From Brevibacillus invocatus (lineage in GTDB: Bacteria; Bacillota; Bacilli; Brevibacillales; Brevibacillaceae), in the NCBI RefSeq assembly GCF_003710915.1, contig NZ_RHHR01000029.1, positions 1 to 64,000 on the forward strand: a DNA stretch of 64,000 nt, read 5' to 3'. Numbering within the stretch: the first letter of the stretch is position 1; every line of letters starts with the position of its first letter. This document shows, piece after piece, positions 60,852 to 64,000 of the stretch. A model generated the notes under the pieces. It was not told the origin of the DNA, did no database searches, and saw only the letters and a program-made list of their open reading frames with translations. Position numbers and translations under genes: made by a program.

Positions 60852-63728
60852 CTATTTGTTTCTTCGCTTTTTAGCAGCCAACAGACGATTAAATGTTTCA
60901 TCCTGTTTGCCTTCTGCTTGATCAGCGTTGTTCTGCTCCTTGTGACCCAGAACAGCTTCTGTTTGTTCTGCTTGCTGTGCCGCGACCTTTCTGCCCGATT
61001 CCGTTGGAGGCTTTACAGGCTGACCTACGTTCATTTTTGGGGGTTCATCGACATTTGGTTGAGCTTGTGTTCGCCTTTTCGCCCGTTTCTCCTCCAGCCT
61101 GGTCCAAACGGCGTCCTGTTCTTGCTGGGGGGTGTTGGATGAGCGTTGAACCTTTCTACCCTTCCAAAGGCCGCCGAGACGAGACCACCACTGATCCGGT
61201 AATTGCAGGCGTCGAACCGCCACATCGAGTGGCCAAAGCAGCGCTGCCAGTATCAGCAGCCATTCCGCTACGAGCTGTGTCTCCCATTTTTCCGGTAGTT
61301 CCTTCCCAAAGACTTCATCAGGAGTCGTAATAAAGGAACCCCCTCCTGCCATCAGCCAGCTTTTGGCGACGTGCTCCCCGTCCTCGGTCAGTCCGTATTC
61401 CGGCGAGTAGGAGACCGTCAAGCCTGTGGTTTGGCTAGCAGTTACCTGTCCTCCACCCTTTTCCACGATCTGAATCAGGTAACTGCCTGGCTCTGAGGCC
61501 GCAAATTCGCCTTCCAAAGTACCCGGTGCAGTCGGTTTCAAACGGATCACCGTCCGCTCCATCTGCTGGTTTAGAACGATTCCCTCCAGCTCTTGTGGCA
61601 TGGCGGCTCCAGATGGAACGGACACCGTTACTTTTCCGTTGCCACCCACAAGCTCTGTCTGGGTCTTCCATGTGCCTTCATTCACTTGCGGCAGTGTCCA
61701 GGCGACGATTTCATTCCAAAACCTGCTGCCGGCTCCCCAGCTTACCCAATCCGGCGCCCATTTGCCTTCCAGATCGCTGGTCCAAGCAATCGTTCTGCCC
61801 AGACCGTACTGCCATCGGGCCAAAAGCGGATCATCGTCCTGGCTGATCAGCGATACTTCCGCTGTCTGCTTGGGCGTCGTAGCGACGTAGGCACGCAAGG
61901 CTGGCAACTCCTGACGCAAGGAAGACCACTGCCCCGCTCCCGTTCGCGCTGGAACCTGCGGCTTTTCCACGATGAAGGTCCGGCTCGCCAGCGCTGTCTC
62001 TTTACTGAAAATCTGCGGGATGGAGGCTGCGTCGTTGGCGAAGTAATAGCGCCCTTTGCCACCCTGGGCAATCATCTCCAGCAATTGTGTATCCGCATCA
62101 GCACCCAGCGCTACGGTTGAGACCGTGATGTTTTCAGCAGTCAATTGCTGCAAAAGTGCATCATAGGCATCATTTGAACCGGACTGGCCGTCTGTCAGCA
62201 AAATGATGTGCTTGCGCTGGCTTTGCATGGATTTGATTCGATCATAGGCCATTTGCAGGGCGGGGAAAATATCAGTACCGCCGTCAGCCTGGATACTGCC
62301 GATCTGCTGGTGAATCGCGCTCAGATTGGTTACAGGCTGCGGTGAAACCACTTCCCACGGCGTTCCGTCAAAGGCAATCACTCCGATCTGATCCTGTGCG
62401 TTCAGCATGGAAGTGGCACGAATCGCCGCTTCTTTGGCCAATTCCATCTTGTCGTATCCGGTGGCATCTCCCGTCATACTGCCCGACTTGTCGATCACCA
62501 GCTGCAAACCGAGCGAAGGCAGCTCCTCTTTTCCCCTCAGATCCATATGGACAGGCAAGGCTTCCTCGATCGGCGTCTGAAACCAGCCACCCATGCCAAA
62601 GCTGTCAGCACCGCCCGTCATGATGAGTCCCATACCAAGATCGCGCACGGCTGTCCGCATTCTCTCCATGTCTGTCTCACCCAGCTGCGTCGCCGATACA
62701 TCGGCCAAGATCAGGGAAGCGTATTGCTTGTATGCATCCAGCTCCTTGGGAAGCATGGCTAATTCCTTGACTTCCACCTCTATGTTGCCTGCCTTTAGCG
62801 CTGACACCAGATTGCTCGCCGCCCCTGGATGCCCTTCCACGATCATCACGCTAGGTGTGCCTGCCACTTGGGTATAGGCAGTCGCCTGGTTGTTGGCGTG
62901 ACTGGTATCGCGCTGCGCCTCTATCTCGACCCGATAACGGTGAAAGCCCTGTTCTGTCGCCTTTTGGCTAAACACGTAGCGATTTTTCCCCTTTTCCACC
63001 TGCACCCTCTGGCTGCCCGCTTCCCGATTGCCTTCATACAATCGCAGGGTCGCCTGGGTCGCTATCGTGCTCTCTACCTCAACGCTTATCGCGTATTCTT
63101 CACCGGCGTACAATTGCTGCGGCACTTGCAGGGAGGTCAAAACCACTTCATTGCCTTGAGGCTGTTGCAAAGAAACGACCTCCACCTCAATGCCTCGCTC
63201 TTTGACCAACTGGGTCTCTCGTCCAGCATCACCATGTGTAGCCACACCATCTGTAAGCAGTACGACTTTTCCACGCGCCTGACTCGGGATCAGCGCGGCG
63301 GCCAGCCTGATTCCTTCCGCCAGATCCGTCGCATGCTTGTTGATCTCTACCCCCAGCTGCTGTACTTCTGCCCGCAAGGTAAGCGGCTGATCCACGGCCG
63401 CAGTTGCGCCGACCACCACGACAGCGTACTGGTCGTCCGCCCTCTTATTTTGGACAGCTTCCCTCATAAACGATATGATCCTCGGATCGTCCTTCATCGA
63501 AGCAGAGCGATCCGCCACGAAAACGATCGTTTTGCCTTGTACGGGAAATAGCAGCTGAAGGCCGGACAGAACCAAGATCAAGAGTGCGAAAACCATCATG
63601 CGGATAATGGCGATCGTCATTTTTTTGCTCGTTGCCATTTGCTTTTGCCCCTGCCACCATCGTACGACTACGTAAACGGCGGGTATCAAGAGCAGCAGGA
63701 ACAGAGGTTGGAGAAAGTTAATACCCAC
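60852..63728 (-). CDS. Large membrane protein with two von Willebrand A domains and a GATase-like domain
   Basis: A 958-residue protein. The start is GTG 63728, nine bases after GGAGGG. Two N-terminal helices are followed by a first vWA domain (metal site FVADRSASM, DxSxS), a CARDB-like beta domain, a glutamine-amidotransferase-like fold (VMIVEGHPGAASNL), a second vWA domain (VIDKSGSMTGD, then LLTDGQSGS), a beta domain, a late helix near 850 and a basic, Gln-rich tail. This architecture, next to another membrane protein of the same kind, is common in Bacillales and Bacteroidetes Bat-like clusters, but its role is not known. It overlaps the upstream gene by 11 bases. Confidence 0.85.
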   Translation of the reverse strand: MGINFLQPLFLLLLIPAVYVVVRWWQGQKQMATSKKMTIAIIRMMVFALLILVLSGLQLLFPVQGKTIVFVADRSASMKDDPRIISFMREAVQNKRADDQYAVVVVGATAAVDQPLTLRAEVQQLGVEINKHATDLAEGIRLAAALIPSQARGKVVLLTDGVATHGDAGRETQLVKERGIEVEVVSLQQPQGNEVVLTSLQVPQQLYAGEEYAISVEVESTIATQATLRLYEGNREAGSQRVQVEKGKNRYVFSQKATEQGFHRYRVEIEAQRDTSHANNQATAYTQVAGTPSVMIVEGHPGAASNLVSALKAGNIEVEVKELAMLPKELDAYKQYASLILADVSATQLGETDMERMRTAVRDLGMGLIMTGGADSFGMGGWFQTPIEEALPVHMDLRGKEELPSLGLQLVIDKSGSMTGDATGYDKMELAKEAAIRATSMLNAQDQIGVIAFDGTPWEVVSPQPVTNLSAIHQQIGSIQADGGTDIFPALQMAYDRIKSMQSQRKHIILLTDGQSGSNDAYDALLQQLTAENITVSTVALGADADTQLLEMIAQGGKGRYYFANDAASIPQIFSKETALASRTFIVEKPQVPARTGAGQWSSLRQELPALRAYVATTPKQTAEVSLISQDDDPLLARWQYGLGRTIAWTSDLEGKWAPDWVSWGAGSRFWNEIVAWTLPQVNEGTWKTQTELVGGNGKVTVSVPSGAAMPQELEGIVLNQQMERTVIRLKPTAPGTLEGEFAASEPGSYLIQIVEKGGGQVTASQTTGLTVSYSPEYGLTEDGEHVAKSWLMAGGGSFITTPDEVFGKELPEKWETQLVAEWLLILAALLWPLDVAVRRLQLPDQWWSRLGGLWKGRKVQRSSNTPQQEQDAVWTRLEEKRAKRRTQAQPNVDEPPKMNVGQPVKPPTESGRKVAAQQAEQTEAVLGHKEQNNADQAEGKQDETFNRLLAAKKRRNK

Positions 63729-64000
63729 GTTGATACACCCTCCATTCCACAAAAACAACCAATAGAGCCAACGCGACCAGCCAGTTCGTCAGCTCCCTGC
63801 TTCCCAACGGTTCGGGTGCCGTTGTCCCATCCCCCTCCGCAGGCTGTCCTCCGCTCGCTCCTACCGCGATAAATCGAGGGGTAATATCGGATTCCTGTTC
63901 ACTCAAATGAACAGCAAAGTAGCGACTTTGCAAGCCGCTCTCAAGTTGTTCATCCAGGCGGTACAAACCGATCTGATCGGGCACTTGAAACAGCCAGCTC
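63718..64000 (-). CDS. BatA/vWA-type membrane protein, C-terminal end only
   Basis: The frame is open to the window edge. The 93 visible residues hold YFAVHLSEQESDITPRF, a disordered Gly/Pro stretch and the late membrane helix WLVALALLVVFVEWRVYQR. This ending is that of the Bat-type proteins that carry a C-terminal helix followed by a short tail. The gene extends beyond the window. It precedes and overlaps the large vWA gene. Confidence 0.65.
   Translation of the reverse strand, partial: SWLFQVPDQIGLYRLDEQLESGLQSRYFAVHLSEQESDITPRFIAVGASGGQPAEGDGTTAPEPLGSRELTNWLVALALLVVFVEWRVYQRGY

Noticed and set aside
1-64000. CRISPR arrays, tRNA or rRNA genes, complete insertion sequences
   Set aside because: I saw no regularly spaced repeats, cloverleaf-like segments, rRNA stretches or paired transposon ends on reading both strands.

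Overview
The window reads as the chromosome of an aerobic, endospore-forming Firmicute close to Brevibacillus (Paenibacillaceae). The grounds are mid-range GC, strong AGGAGG-type ribosome binding sites with many GTG and TTG starts, a caa3-type cytochrome oxidase with the Bacillus-style assembly factors CtaA, CtaB, CtaG and CtaM, AddAB in place of RecBCD, cre-like sites, VanZ and DUF2512 proteins, and a sporulation-kinase-like sensor. Genus is an inference from gene content; no 16S or other marker lies in the window. I saw no tRNA, rRNA, CRISPR array, phage or complete insertion sequence.

Layout. 1-166: tail of a transposase. 354-3188 (+): a membrane-anchored BMP/Med-type binding protein and a histidine kinase, apparently one operon. 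3192-9835 (mostly -): an alpha/beta hydrolase, an S1-domain RNA-binding protein, a VanZ-like protein, and a two-gene efflux operon (lipoprotein adaptor plus RND permease) whose permease seems to lack the proton-relay residues. 9836-15586: a control region with a stand-alone promoter-terminator pair and a cre site, then scoAB (succinyl-CoA:3-ketoacid CoA-transferase), an esterase, a divergent MFS transporter/LysR pair and purU. 15895-28108 (-): a repair operon sbcD-sbcC-addB-addA. 28266-29042: a secreted protein of unknown role.

29126-57637 is almost entirely on the - strand. Oxidase genes bracket it: ctaG-ctaM-ctaB-ctaA at 32.7-29.1 kb and ctaCDEF at 57.6-53.8 kb. Between them lies about 21 kb of phenylacetate catabolism: paaABCD plus an aldehyde dehydrogenase; a soluble chemoreceptor; a five-gene Liv-type ABC importer; a PaaX-type repressor; and a twelve-gene operon (EthD-like protein, two hotdog thioesterases, enoyl-CoA hydratase, paaK, paaF, paaG, paaH, a degenerate paaH paralogue, two thiolases, and an FlK-like thioesterase). 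The logic is phenylacetate -> phenylacetyl-CoA (PaaK) -> ring epoxide (PaaABCD) -> oxepin-CoA (PaaG) -> ring opening and oxidation (the operon dehydrogenase is the candidate) -> beta-oxidation (PaaF, PaaH, thiolases) -> acetyl-CoA and succinyl-CoA, with electrons finally reaching the neighbouring caa3 oxidase. PaaE and the PaaZ fusion are absent from the window. The same near-palindrome, AACGTTAT-N-ATAACGTT, sits at the promoters of paaA, paaX and the long operon, and is the best candidate for the PaaX operator.

57974-64000: an SDR dehydrogenase, a DUF2512 membrane protein, a SurA/PrsA-like protein without an obvious PPIase domain, a coiled-coil tail-anchored protein, and two membrane proteins of the von Willebrand A type, the last cut by the window edge.
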